Notes under the pieces: generated by a model
What the model was told of the DNA's origin: nothing
The model's input: only the letters and a program-made list of their open reading frames with translations
The model's database searches: none
Made by a program: the position numbers and the translations under genes
In this document: piece by piece, positions 8,282 through 16,670 of the stretch
How the letters are laid out: each line of letters opens with the position of its first letter
Position numbering within the stretch: the first letter of the stretch is position 1
NCBI RefSeq assembly: GCF_030824455.1
Contig: NZ_JAVBXR010000010.1
Coordinates: 1-64,000 of the forward strand
Length of the DNA: 64,000 nucleotides
Source of the DNA: Desulfobulbus sp.
Lineage (GTDB): Bacteria; Desulfobacterota; Desulfobulbia; Desulfobulbales; Desulfobulbaceae
Direction: 5' to 3'

Positions 8282-10465
8282 CTATCTGCAAAAAAACTCA
8301 GGATCCCAAAGCTCGGCCATATCTTCTCGAAATCCCAAGCGTGCATCGTAGGCGGCGGCATTCAACATGATCGGGAAAACATCACGAACCATCTCAATCA
8401 CCCCTTTTTGTTGCAAGCGAAACAGCACGTTGCTCCGTACCACCACCGCATAGCGTTGCAGTTTTCGCCCTGTCGCCAGGGGAAACTGCGCGTGTCGCAA
8501 TTGCTCAACCAATCGTTGCACCTCGTCTCTGTCTTCGGGGAGCCCCGGCATAATCACGCCAACGCCTTCATCTTCAATGAGGCGGAAATCCTTGGCCACC
8601 TCCTGAAACGGCACGATCAGTTCTGAATGCAGGCAGGGATTCGCTCGCTTGACGATGTCTTTTGCATCCAAACTTTCCACGTCGTACAGCAATTCGAAAT
8701 AACGTTGCATCGGAACGAGTTCCAAGCAGTCACCCGAGGGAAATAATCGCAGAGTTTCCTGGGCACGCGAGATGCGACGCCGTAACCAAGGCATGGCGGG
8801 CAGTTCTTCCGGTTCATACACATACACCAAGCCAAAATCCGACAGCCCTTCACGATTGCACCGCCCGGCTGCCTGGGCAATGGAATCGAGGCCTGCCATG
8901 GCCCGGTAAACAACCGGGAAGTCGAGATCGACACCGGCCTCAACCAACGAGGTAGAGATCACCCGGCACGGCAACCCATCCGCAAGCCGCTGCCTGATGA
9001 CATCAAGCACACGCAACCTATGCACCGGGTACATGTTCGTTGACAGGTGGAATGTGCCCTCAGTTTCTCTCATAATTGCAACTGCCTGTTGCGCCTGTTT
9101 TTTGGTCGAGACAACGCAAAGCACCTGGGGGTGGCCGTCGAGCTGCCGAGCGAGTTCCTCGGTGGTCAATTTGCCGATGAATTCGACACGAACCCTTTTG
9201 AGCTCCGCAAACAATTGATCAGGATCATCAACAATCTCTTTGGTCTCAGGGAGTTGTAAACGCTTCAGGTTCGTATCATCCAACGCTGGCTGAGTGGCGG
9301 TGCATAACACGACCGTGCACCGGTAATGAGCGACCAATTCGCGCAACGCGAGGAGGCAAGGTTGAAGAAATTCGGTAGGAATCGCCTGGGCCTCGTCAAG
9401 GACGATCACGCTCCCGGCTATATTGTGCAGTTTGCGACAACGTGACGGTTTATTGCTATATAATGACTCGAAAAATTGCACATTGGTGGTCACCACCACC
9501 GGCGCGGCCCAGTTCTCGGTCGCAAGTCCCCGCCACTTGTTGTACATGACCGCATCGTCATCCTCCCGAGCATGGTAATTGCAATGGTGCTCAAGCACGT
9601 TGGCCTCACCAAGGGCCTGCCGGAACACTTCGGCGTTTTGCTCGATGATTGAAGTAAAGGGGATGGCATAAATTACCCGTGAAAGGCCGTGCGTTTCCGC
9701 ATGCTCCAAGGCAAAGGCCAGCGAAGAAAGTGTTTTTCCGCCGCCAGTCGGTACAGTTAACGAGTAGAATCCTTGGGCTTCTCTCGCTTGCTCAATACAC
9801 CGCGCCAAAACCCTCTGCCGCGCAGCGTTCACCTTTCCCAGTTCTGCCGATGCCTGTTTTTGAGAAATGAAGGACTGTAAAGAACTCCTCAGATTACCAA
9901 AATTATTCTGCTGTAATGCCCGCCGCAGTGCTGATTTGTCAGGGTTACAAAAGGCTTCGGTGTCGAGGAAATCGGCGTCCACCAGACAGGAGAACAGCAT
10001 GCGGGTAAAAAAAGCCAGATTGAACATGGACCATTCTCTTTCTAATTGAAAAGGAAAGAGTAATGGTTTGGCACCGCCGAGTTCCGGCAATATTTCGGTA
10101 TTTGTAATTTCTTTGCGTAATCGATGGTGCAGCTGTCCTTCCTGAACACCGCCATCGGGCAATCCACCATGATGTCCACAGATCACATACGCGAGTAAAA
10201 AACCTAATTTACCGTCACGCATTTGGGCCAACTGAGCCCCGAAGGTGGCATGGTCAACGCGGTTTGCTCTACCTTCCAACCGCGCGATGAAATCTGGGCA
10301 CGCCTTGCCGGCATCGTGCAATTCCCCCACGCATCGTCCCCATTGCCCTGCCATGAATGCGGCGGCAAATTGCTCGGACAGTTTCCCCACGTTGTGCAAA
10401 TGTTCATCAAGTGGTTGCCAGTCGGATTTATCTGCCTTTTCAGTTGAATGGGCGTAATATTCCAT
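8282..10465 (-). CDS. cas3: CRISPR-associated helicase-nuclease Cas3
   Basis: This 727-residue HD-nuclease/DExD helicase fusion has the standard type I-C length. It is recruited by Cascade to unwind and degrade target DNA. The N-terminal HD domain shows HLHNVGKLSEQF and ELHDAGK (His50-Asp51) and a later GHHGG. The helicase has Walker A TGGGKTLSS and motif II DEAQ within VIVLDEAQAIP. Motif VI-like QAAGRCNREG is near residue 560. It is the first cas gene after the WYL regulator, with a 110-bp gap that should hold the operon promoter, and its Shine-Dalgarno is weak. Confidence 0.97.
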   Translation of the reverse strand: MEYYAHSTEKADKSDWQPLDEHLHNVGKLSEQFAAAFMAGQWGRCVGELHDAGKACPDFIARLEGRANRVDHATFGAQLAQMRDGKLGFLLAYVICGHHGGLPDGGVQEGQLHHRLRKEITNTEILPELGGAKPLLFPFQLEREWSMFNLAFFTRMLFSCLVDADFLDTEAFCNPDKSALRRALQQNNFGNLRSSLQSFISQKQASAELGKVNAARQRVLARCIEQAREAQGFYSLTVPTGGGKTLSSLAFALEHAETHGLSRVIYAIPFTSIIEQNAEVFRQALGEANVLEHHCNYHAREDDDAVMYNKWRGLATENWAAPVVVTTNVQFFESLYSNKPSRCRKLHNIAGSVIVLDEAQAIPTEFLQPCLLALRELVAHYRCTVVLCTATQPALDDTNLKRLQLPETKEIVDDPDQLFAELKRVRVEFIGKLTTEELARQLDGHPQVLCVVSTKKQAQQAVAIMRETEGTFHLSTNMYPVHRLRVLDVIRQRLADGLPCRVISTSLVEAGVDLDFPVVYRAMAGLDSIAQAAGRCNREGLSDFGLVYVYEPEELPAMPWLRRRISRAQETLRLFPSGDCLELVPMQRYFELLYDVESLDAKDIVKRANPCLHSELIVPFQEVAKDFRLIEDEGVGVIMPGLPEDRDEVQRLVEQLRHAQFPLATGRKLQRYAVVVRSNVLFRLQQKGVIEMVRDVFPIMLNAAAYDARLGFREDMAELWDPEFFCR

Positions 10466-10575
10466 AGTCGTCAGTACCGTTTTGAATGAGGAAGGCTGAA
10501 GGGCCGCAAAATAGACAAGGAGTCAGAGCTAATCCACTCATTCACCTTTGCCTCCACCCTACCACCCCCGCCCTG

Positions 10576-11562
10576 TCAGGGGATGTCAGGGCGCCGATAA
10601 TTTCTGTGCATTTTTTCAATTTCCTCACGAACCAGGGTTTGCAGTTCCGGGGGCGCCACCACCCGCACCTCGGCGCCGTAACTGAGGATATTTCTGATCA
10701 GTTCGCGGTAATCGGCGGTGAGAAAGCTGAGCAGCAGGCTGCCGTCGGGTTCCAAGCTGGTCTGCTGGTCGGGATGCCAGATCTGTTCAATAATGCGGGG
10801 AGCGATGTGGGGCGAAAAACGCAGGGTCGCCGTGGTGGTGGCTTTCCCTTGCATAATGCCGAAATGGCGGCGGGTGTATTCCTTGATCGGCGGGAGGTCG
10901 GCCGGCACTTGGATACGATTTTTTGAGATGTCAACCGCCTGCAGGCGAGCCAGGGCAAAATCCCGGATTGCGCTTTTGGACGCGCACCATGCCAGCAGAT
11001 GCCAACTGCCCATGTAGTGCATCAGGTGGAGCGGTTGCACCGTCCGCTCGGTGACGGCGCCGCTGTGGGGAGAGTGATAGGTGATGCGAAGCGCTTGATC
11101 GGCAAAGAGCGCTTGAACAACCAACCGAAAATGCTGCTCGTTGACCTTGGCGTACTCGATGTTTTTAACGGAAACCTTGTCGCTGATTCCGTCCAGGCAG
11201 GATGCGCCGTTTTTGCGGGAGGCGTTGGTCATCTGGCCAATCAGGCGGCAGAGTTCCTCTTTGATGGCGGCGTCGGGGATGGTTGAGGCAAGTCGGACGG
11301 CAAGTGCCAGGGCCAGCACGTTGCCCTCGTTGATCCAGTATCCGGGAATTTCGTAGGTGTTGTCGGCATAACGATAGCCGTTGCGCGACCGGTCGAATTC
11401 AAGGGGCGCCAGCAGCGTCTCGCGCATGAACTCGATGTCGCGCAGAGCAGTGCGTTGCGACACCTCAAACTCGTGAACGAGGCTCTGCGAGTTGGGATAC
11501 TTCGCCAGCTTGATCTGATGATGCAACCATACATACCGCTCAAACTTCAACCGTTCAGACAT
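10576..11562 (-). CDS. WYL-domain transcriptional regulator upstream of cas3
   Basis: This 328-residue regulator has an N-terminal winged helix (residues ~1-60, with SQRTALRDIEFMRETL as the recognition region) and a WYL ligand-binding domain followed by a WCX-type C-terminus (GSWHLLAWCASKSAIRDFAL). WYL regulators often accompany CRISPR-Cas and other defence loci and are thought to sense nucleic-acid ligands. The start MSERLKFERY at 11562 is preceded by GGAGGAAATC, and an upstream in-frame ATG at 11661 lacks that support. The gene is on the cas strand and ends 110 bp before cas3, so it is a candidate regulator of the cas operon. Confidence 0.9.
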   Translation of the reverse strand: MSERLKFERYVWLHHQIKLAKYPNSQSLVHEFEVSQRTALRDIEFMRETLLAPLEFDRSRNGYRYADNTYEIPGYWINEGNVLALALAVRLASTIPDAAIKEELCRLIGQMTNASRKNGASCLDGISDKVSVKNIEYAKVNEQHFRLVVQALFADQALRITYHSPHSGAVTERTVQPLHLMHYMGSWHLLAWCASKSAIRDFALARLQAVDISKNRIQVPADLPPIKEYTRRHFGIMQGKATTTATLRFSPHIAPRIIEQIWHPDQQTSLEPDGSLLLSFLTADYRELIRNILSYGAEVRVVAPPELQTLVREEIEKMHRNYRRPDIP

Positions 11563-11810
11563 GATTTCCTCCGGTGACGGGCGTGTTGACGTCATCAAGC
11601 AGCCAGCGCAACAAAATGTTCCTACCACGCGGGGATAGTTGGGGCAACGATCAAATGTCACCCTCTTCTTTCATGAAAATAGTGTCAGCATAACTAGTTG
11701 GGCCACAATGTGTCTGTGCGCGTCAACGGCGGTTTGCCGCTTTTTATTGATGACGCAAGGGCTACGGGAAGGGGAAGGGCAGGCGGACGGTATGAGCCCG
11801 GCGGGTTTGG

Positions 11811-11886
11811 CAGGTTGCCGGAACAGGCCGCTGAAGAGCAGCGCTTGTTGCGCCCAAACATGGCGAACAATCAGGGGGGCGTCTGT
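11811..11886 (+). repeat. Dispersed 76-bp element, copy A
   Basis: This aligns without gaps to 14675-14750, with about 56 of 76 bases identical by hand count. In one frame both copies read PEQAAEE, then a variable stretch, then NN. Several differences fall at third codon positions (GCC/GCA, CCG/CCT, AAC/AAT), as if the element is or was coding. Both copies are on the plus strand and flank a segment of mixed composition. Confidence 0.6.
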
Positions 11887-12080
11887 AGAAACAGCAGCGT
11901 TGGGATATTTTGGGGCGGTCAGATGGACGACAACTCAACCATTGCGGAGAGCGTCGAGGAACCAGGGATGGCTTGGATTGAGCTCTGTTTTTTCGCGCAC
12001 AATGCGGATTGTGCGCATTGCCGGACTGGTGAAAGGGGAGGCGCTTTATCCTGAAAAGTAGGGTTTGCAGAAATGGCGCG

Positions 12081-12116
12081 CCTGCCGCCCGCTCTTTTGG
12101 GGGGCGGGCCAGCAGG
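12081..12116. repeat. Strong GC hairpin downstream of the Cys-rich gene
   Basis: CCTGC (12081-12085) pairs with GCAGG (12112-12116), and inside it GCCCGC (12087-12092) pairs with GCGGGC (12104-12109). It lies 49 bases past the stop of the minus-strand gene at 12165. There is no U-tract, so it is at most a weak terminator or an RNA end-stabilising hairpin. Confidence 0.5.
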
Positions 12117-12164
12117 TTGCTTTGTAGTAAGAATTCACTTGAAAACTGCTTGTTTTTCCGTCGG

Positions 12165-12377
12165 TTATTTGATCATAGACGGACTGCACAGACGATCAGC
12201 ATCTGCCGACACGCTGCCGCAAGAGTCACATGCGTATTGAATGGTTTTCAGTTTGTCATCGCAAACCTGGGTTGCCGGGGCGCCGCAAAATTTGCTTTCG
12301 AATTCCTCGTTGATTGGCTTGCAGAGGCTGGTGGGAGTGTCTGCAGATGCGCCGCAATTCTGACATGTATAGGCCAT
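12165..12377 (-). CDS. Small Cys-rich, probable zinc-binding protein
   Basis: This is a 70-residue protein with paired cysteines: TCQNCGA at the start, single cysteines around residues 19 and 31, and ACDSCGS near residue 49, each giving a zinc-ribbon-like CxxC knuckle. The two halves look like an internal duplication (CxxCG...LC.P). The start at 12377 has a GGAG about 8 bases upstream. It stands alone. Similar small proteins occur in sulfate-reducing bacteria as far as I recall, with no known function. Confidence 0.7.
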   Translation of the reverse strand: MAYTCQNCGASADTPTSLCKPINEEFESKFCGAPATQVCDDKLKTIQYACDSCGSVSADADRLCSPSMIK

Positions 12378-13101
12378 GGTTGTTCTCCTCTTGTAGAGCT
12401 ATGTGCACAATCTCAATTGCAAAGCGATGGGTGTCGGACAGGTCGGTTGAACCCATCGATTTTGTTCCCAAAATACAACAGTGTATCTTGACCGGTTGCC
12501 TGTCGTGCACGCCGGGAAACCTGCTGATACAGTAAGCGGCAGCGGTGGCCCTGTCAATATTCGCACTGGCTAAAAGTTATAGGCGGTTGTGATGAGCGCG
12601 GCGGAAGGCCCGTTTGCGCCAGACCTTCCCATTGCTGTCGAGTTATTCCATTTCCATTTCAAAAGTGAAACGCGCTTGTTTGTCCCTTCGAGCGAAGGGA
12701 CAAATCGCAGGCAAGGACCGAGATTGCCCCCTTGGTCACAATGATGCAGCGTTTTGGCTGGCCCAACGAAATGTTCCCATACGATGCTTGGAAACCAGAG
12801 AACGAGAGCAGGCCGGCGGACCGTAGCCTGGATGAAGTGCAACGGAATCCGGGAACAGATCACATCAAACCCCGGATTCCGCAAGCTGCATCCAGGCTAC
12901 AGGTTGATATGACGCACCCTCCTCGACGAGATGTTGCTGTGTGCAGCAGGCCTCGTTTGATTTAAAAATGGAATTAGCCGGCCGAATCAGGCCAAAATAT
13001 TAGGGGTGGCAAATGTCGCGGGGAGACAGCGTCAAATTGATGCTTACAATAACTGCAAGATGGCAGATTGATCTTTTCCCCTACTACAAATGAGGCGGAT
13101 T
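12378..13101. other. 724-bp intergenic stretch
   Basis: I see no gene. The open frames overlapping 12570-12965 have no recognisable content, and they run across the palindromic repeat at 12823-12900, which is the only structured element I see here. Confidence 0.55.
12823..12900. repeat. 78-bp palindromic intergenic repeat
   Basis: GTAGCCTGGATGAAGTGCAA at the left is mirrored by an arm ending GCATCCAGGCTAC at the right, with inner arms GGAATCCGGG and CCCCGGATTCC around a 17-base loop. Repeats starting GTAGCC(T/C)GGATG and containing GGAATCCGG are widespread in proteobacterial intergenic regions and behave like small mobile palindromic elements. Only one copy is in this window. Confidence 0.75.
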
Positions 13102-13401
13102 ATGGATACCTTCAGAAAAGAAGACCTGGTGTATGAGTACGCGTGGTCCCCGTATGAAAAAGATGACCCCAGAGTTTCAGGGGTTCCTGACGTCACACCG
13201 TTCAACCGCAAAGATGGACAGGAAGTTCTGTATATTATCAGCTCGTTAACTGACCACGTAGCTTGGAGCGTGGAAGGTTTTGGCAATAGGGTGGAAAAAA
13301 TGATCCATGATCGACTCCCTGATGAAATTAAAAATCAAGAGGATGTGATCAGGTGGATTAAAGAGAATTGGAAGAATTCTTCAGGTGAAAAATTGAAGTA
13401 A
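13102..13401 (+). CDS. Small hypothetical protein
   Basis: I do not recognise this 99-residue soluble, charged protein. It starts MDTFRKEDLVYEYAW and ends in a Lys/Asn-rich tail (IKENWKNSSGEKLK). The ATG at 13102 has AGGCGG just upstream, and an ATG at 13090 has no Shine-Dalgarno. Base composition is lower in GC than the cas and signalling genes, which agrees with this being part of an acquired segment. There is no membrane segment or signal peptide. Confidence 0.6.
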   Translation: MDTFRKEDLVYEYAWSPYEKDDPRVSGVPDVTPFNRKDGQEVLYIISSLTDHVAWSVEGFGNRVEKMIHDRLPDEIKNQEDVIRWIKENWKNSSGEKLK

Positions 13402-13564
13402 AAAAAGATCTTTATTGCAGCTTGAATTTACGGTTGATGATGATTTTGTATCAGCATATTTTGATATGGAATATGTCGGTGTGACGTTGAAAAGGTGGGA
13501 AAGGCATGAGTTGACCGTTGAATAATTTTGTCATTATTTGATGTTTTATGGGCTTGTTTTGTGC

Positions 13565-14374
13565 TTATTCCTTTGGAGGCATTGGAATGTCCCATTTGTA
13601 GTATAGTTTTTCAAGTTCTCCTGATTCGCGCAATTCATCCATTCTGCAGTCAAATAAGTCCATGAGTTTGTTGCTTTTTTGTGTTTTTGAAAAAGCAACA
13701 AACAGTTGATTTTCTAAGATTGGTTGCATGGTGTATTGTTTGTCGTCAAAGTTATATTTTTTTATTGTCCTTTTTATATCGTATTCATTGTCTAGATAGT
13801 AATCGATTCTTCCTATTTGAAGCAATTTCAATCCCTGTAATTGGTCTGATATTCTCTGGTACTCATAATCAACAGGTATTCCTTTCTCGAAATTATATCC
13901 ATCCATCCAGGCAACTCTTTTCCCAACCAAAGAATCGGGGAAAATCCATTTGCTAGAATTATTTTTAAAGATTGCTGTTAGCCTTTCAGTGTTTATTGGA
14001 CGTTTCGGAGTTTTGTAATAGTTTAAACCATTATCTGATGCAACCTTTGAAGAGTAAAAAGAAATTGACGCATCAATTTTATTTTTAGTTAACAACATGT
14101 TGACTCGGTTAAATGGAGCGTTGCTTGTTTTTACGGTAATCCCTACTGGATTGTAAATCAACTTTACAAGCTCGAAATAAATGCCTGATCCATCATTGGT
14201 TGCTCCGCCTTCTAATTCTGGGGATACGATATTGATTTTTTTAATATTTTGATAGTTAATGTTGTCGCATTTTGTGCCTGCGTATATTTTGTTTGTGAGT
14301 AAAAATAGAATTGAAAAAATTATGCAAGTAAGAAATTTTTCATTTTTATAATTTGTAAATTTTATTACTTTCAT
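13565..14374 (-). CDS. Periplasmic solute-binding protein (family 3), AT-rich
   Basis: This 269-residue protein has a signal peptide (FLTCIIFSILFLLTNKIYAG) and the two-lobed layout of bacterial extracellular solute-binding protein family 3: a strand leading to GSGIYFELVKLI, then DASISFYSS, VGKRVAWMDG and a C-terminal FDCRMDELRESGELEKLYYKW segment. Such proteins bind amino acids or similar ligands for ABC transporters or act as sensors. No permease or kinase partner is adjacent. The gene is strikingly AT-rich against its neighbours and uses many ATT, AAA and TTT codons, which points to horizontal transfer. Confidence 0.8.
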   Translation of the reverse strand: MKVIKFTNYKNEKFLTCIIFSILFLLTNKIYAGTKCDNINYQNIKKINIVSPELEGGATNDGSGIYFELVKLIYNPVGITVKTSNAPFNRVNMLLTKNKIDASISFYSSKVASDNGLNYYKTPKRPINTERLTAIFKNNSSKWIFPDSLVGKRVAWMDGYNFEKGIPVDYEYQRISDQLQGLKLLQIGRIDYYLDNEYDIKRTIKKYNFDDKQYTMQPILENQLFVAFSKTQKSNKLMDLFDCRMDELRESGELEKLYYKWDIPMPPKE

Positions 14375-14798
14375 TTTTTCGCCATTTTTGCTAGCTGTTA
14401 TTCTTTGATCTATATTGCAATTCGATAATTATGTAATAACACTGATGGAGTGTTATCGGTTGCATGGATCGTCAGGATGGAATTCCAATATATATCGGAA
14501 TCAAGCCATTGCGGCATGTCTGCCAATTAAGGGTCGCTTTAGTGTTTCGTCAATCAATCGGCCGCCAATTTTTTGCTCCCCCTGCGCAACTCTACCCTTA
14601 ATACTTATATCCATTTGATTTAGCAACGATTACCCTGTGATAATCTTGGGGAATGAATCAGTCCCCTTTTCCCGCCGGTCGCCTGAACAGGCAGCTGAAG
14701 AGCCGCACTTTTTTCGCGCAGGCATGGAGAATAATCGGGGACTTGTGTATGATGGCGACAATTTTTCCGTCACTGCACGACCTCCTCCAGGAGCAACC
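14375..14798. other. 424-bp intergenic stretch before the ABC operon
   Basis: The left part is AT-rich like the solute-binding gene, and composition changes near 14640. The stretch contains copy B of the 76-bp element (14675-14750). The frame of the downstream ABC gene stays open through this region, but its supported start is at 14799. Confidence 0.5.
14675..14750 (+). repeat. Dispersed 76-bp element, copy B
   Basis: This is the ungapped partner of 11811-11886. Its frame runs into the ABC ATPase gene downstream, so it might be a leader-peptide remnant, but the proper start of that gene lies 48 bases beyond it. Confidence 0.6.
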
Positions 14799-16670
14799 AT
14801 GGCTCGGCCCGCCGTTTCACCTCTCCACTCTTCCCCGCACGCCGCCTTTGCGCCCACCGCTCCGTCCGCCGCTCCAACCGGCGCTGCGCCTGATAGCGCC
14901 GCAGCCCTTGTCCTGGATCAGGTCCGCAAGACCTTCACCATTGAAAAGAAACAGATCACCGCTCTGGACGGGGTGAGTTGCGCCATTCGCCCTGGCATGG
15001 TCACTGGTCTGATCGGCCCGGACGGCGCGGGCAAGACCACCCTGATGCGGTTGTGCGCCGGCCTGCTGACCCCGGACCAGGGCAGCCTGAGGGCGCTGAA
15101 CATCGACGTGGTGCGGGAGCCGCTCAAGGTGCAGGCCAGCATCGGCTACATGCCGCAGCGATTCGGCCTTTACGAAGATCTCACCGTGCTGGAAAACCTG
15201 GACCTGTACGCCGATCTGCAGGGCGTGGAGGCGGAGGCGCGGGCCGAGCGGTACGCGCAGTTGCTGGCCATGGCGGGCTTGGAAGGGTTTCGCGGTCGTC
15301 TGGCCGGGCGGCTCTCCGGCGGCATGAAGCAGAAGCTGGGGCTGGTTTGCACCCTGGTGCGCCCGCCGCGTTTGCTCCTGCTCGACGAGCCCACCGTGGG
15401 CGTGGACCCGGTGTCGCGGCGGGAGTTGTGGCAGATTGTCTACCATCTGGTCGAGGCCGAGGGCATGAGCGTGCTGCTCAGCACCGCCTATCTGGACGAG
15501 GCTGAACGCTGCGCCGAGGTGGTGCTGATCCATCAGGGTAAAATCCTGGGGCACGATCATCCCCGCGCCTTCAGCCAACAGGTCGAGGGCCGCACCTGGC
15601 AGGTTCGCGCCCCGGACATGCCCAAACGCGCCCTGCAACGGGCGTTGAGCCATAACCCGGCGGTGCTTGACGCCCTGATCCTGGGCAAGGCGATCCGGGT
15701 GGTCAGTCGCGACCGGACGCCGCTGCAGCCCATCGGCCTGCCCTCGGAGATTGCGGTGGAGGTCGCGCCGGTTGCGCCTCGTTTCGAGGATTATTTCGTG
15801 GCCACCCTCAAAGACGACCACGCCGCCGCCAACGGCGACAATCACATCACCCTGCGGCAAACCAGCGACCGGCTGGCCGGCCAGGACGTGATCACGGTGG
15901 ACAATCTGGTGCGTCGGTTCGGCGATTTTTACGCGGTCGATCATGTCGGGTTTCGGGTGCGGCACGGCGAGATCTTCGGCCTGCTCGGGGCCAACGGGGC
16001 CGGCAAGACCACCACCTTTCGCATGCTTTGCGGCCTGCTGCCCATCTCCAGCGGGGCTTGCACTGTGGCCGGGATGAACCTGCGCACCGCAGCGGCGGCG
16101 GCCAGGGCCAAGATTGGCTACATGGCCCAGAAATTCTCGCTCTACGGCAACCTGAGCGTGATGCAGAATCTCAAATTTTTCAGCAGCGCCTACGGTCTGC
16201 GCGGGGCGCGGCGCAGCGGCCAGATCGATTGGGCGCTGTCCACCTTTAACCTCGAGCCCTTTGCCGCCACTGAGAGCCAGTCCCTGCCGCTGGGGTTCAA
16301 GCAGCGGCTGGCCCTGGCCGTGGCCCTGATGCACGAGCCCGAGGTGCTGTTTCTGGACGAACCCACCTCCGGGGTCGATCCCCTGGCCCGGCGCGAATTC
16401 TGGGTGCAGATCAACAGTCTGGCTGATCAGGGCGTGACCGTGTTGGTCACCACCCATTTCATGGAAGAGGCCGAATACTGTGACCGGCTGGTGATCATGG
16501 CCGACGGCCGGGTGCTGGCCGAAGGCACGCCCGAGGCGATGAAGGAAGGGTTCAGCGGCGGGGTAGGGCGCGAGGCCACCATGGAAGACGCCTTCATCGG
16601 CCTTTTGGAGGCCAACCGCAACGAGGCCAATCTCAAATCCGCCCCACAAGCAGCCAAGGCCAGCGCATGA
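14799..16670 (+). CDS. ybhF: Double ATP-binding subunit of an ABC-2 exporter (YbhF-like)
   Basis: This 623-residue protein fuses two ABC ATPase domains. The first has Walker A GPDGAGKTT, signature LSGGMKQKLGL and Walker B LLLLDEPTVGVDP. The second (from ~residue 360) has GANGAGKTT, a degenerate signature LPLGFKQRLAL, and VLFLDEPTSGVDP. The arrangement with two following permeases matches ybhF-ybhS-ybhR, a drug/cation exporter of enterobacteria, but the usual HlyD-type membrane-fusion gene is absent upstream. The start at 14799 (MARPAV) has AGGAGC upstream and overlaps nothing, and the ORF stays open further 5'. The stop overlaps ybhS by 4 bases. Confidence 0.88.
   Translation: MARPAVSPLHSSPHAAFAPTAPSAAPTGAAPDSAAALVLDQVRKTFTIEKKQITALDGVSCAIRPGMVTGLIGPDGAGKTTLMRLCAGLLTPDQGSLRALNIDVVREPLKVQASIGYMPQRFGLYEDLTVLENLDLYADLQGVEAEARAERYAQLLAMAGLEGFRGRLAGRLSGGMKQKLGLVCTLVRPPRLLLLDEPTVGVDPVSRRELWQIVYHLVEAEGMSVLLSTAYLDEAERCAEVVLIHQGKILGHDHPRAFSQQVEGRTWQVRAPDMPKRALQRALSHNPAVLDALILGKAIRVVSRDRTPLQPIGLPSEIAVEVAPVAPRFEDYFVATLKDDHAAANGDNHITLRQTSDRLAGQDVITVDNLVRRFGDFYAVDHVGFRVRHGEIFGLLGANGAGKTTTFRMLCGLLPISSGACTVAGMNLRTAAAAARAKIGYMAQKFSLYGNLSVMQNLKFFSSAYGLRGARRSGQIDWALSTFNLEPFAATESQSLPLGFKQRLALAVALMHEPEVLFLDEPTSGVDPLARREFWVQINSLADQGVTVLVTTHFMEEAEYCDRLVIMADGRVLAEGTPEAMKEGFSGGVGREATMEDAFIGLLEANRNEANLKSAPQAAKASA

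Larger units (their letters stand above)
11563..12164. other. 602-bp intergenic stretch
   Basis: I see no convincing gene. Open frames exist on the plus strand, but they have low-quality composition and no family signal. The stretch should hold the promoter of the WYL gene. It also contains copy A of a 76-bp dispersed element (11811-11886) and a strong hairpin at 12081-12116. Confidence 0.6.

Noticed and set aside
8062-8361. 99-residue minus-strand frame running through the solitary repeat
   Set aside because: It overlaps the end of cas3 and its end is the repeat in translation. No Shine-Dalgarno and no recognisable family. The RNA stem covariation is a better explanation of the conservation.
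10460-10470. TTC followed by CATAG at the cas3 start, resembling a PAM plus partial seed for the solitary guide
   Set aside because: Only four consecutive seed bases agree; too weak.
11634-11648. 11 of 14 bases of the solitary RNA's guide-like start match upstream of the WYL gene
   Set aside because: No TTC PAM (GGG instead), and several matches of this quality are expected by chance in 64 kb. Not used as evidence for a target.
11639-12061. Plus-strand frames in the gap beside the WYL gene
   Set aside because: No Shine-Dalgarno, odd composition, no recognised domain. The only conserved part is the 76-bp element.
14817-16649. 610-residue antisense frame over the ybhF-like gene
   Set aside because: Shadow of a GC-rich gene: no family features, while the plus-strand frame has all ABC motifs. 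The same holds for long antisense frames at 49379-51175, 53507-55558 and 57217-58992.
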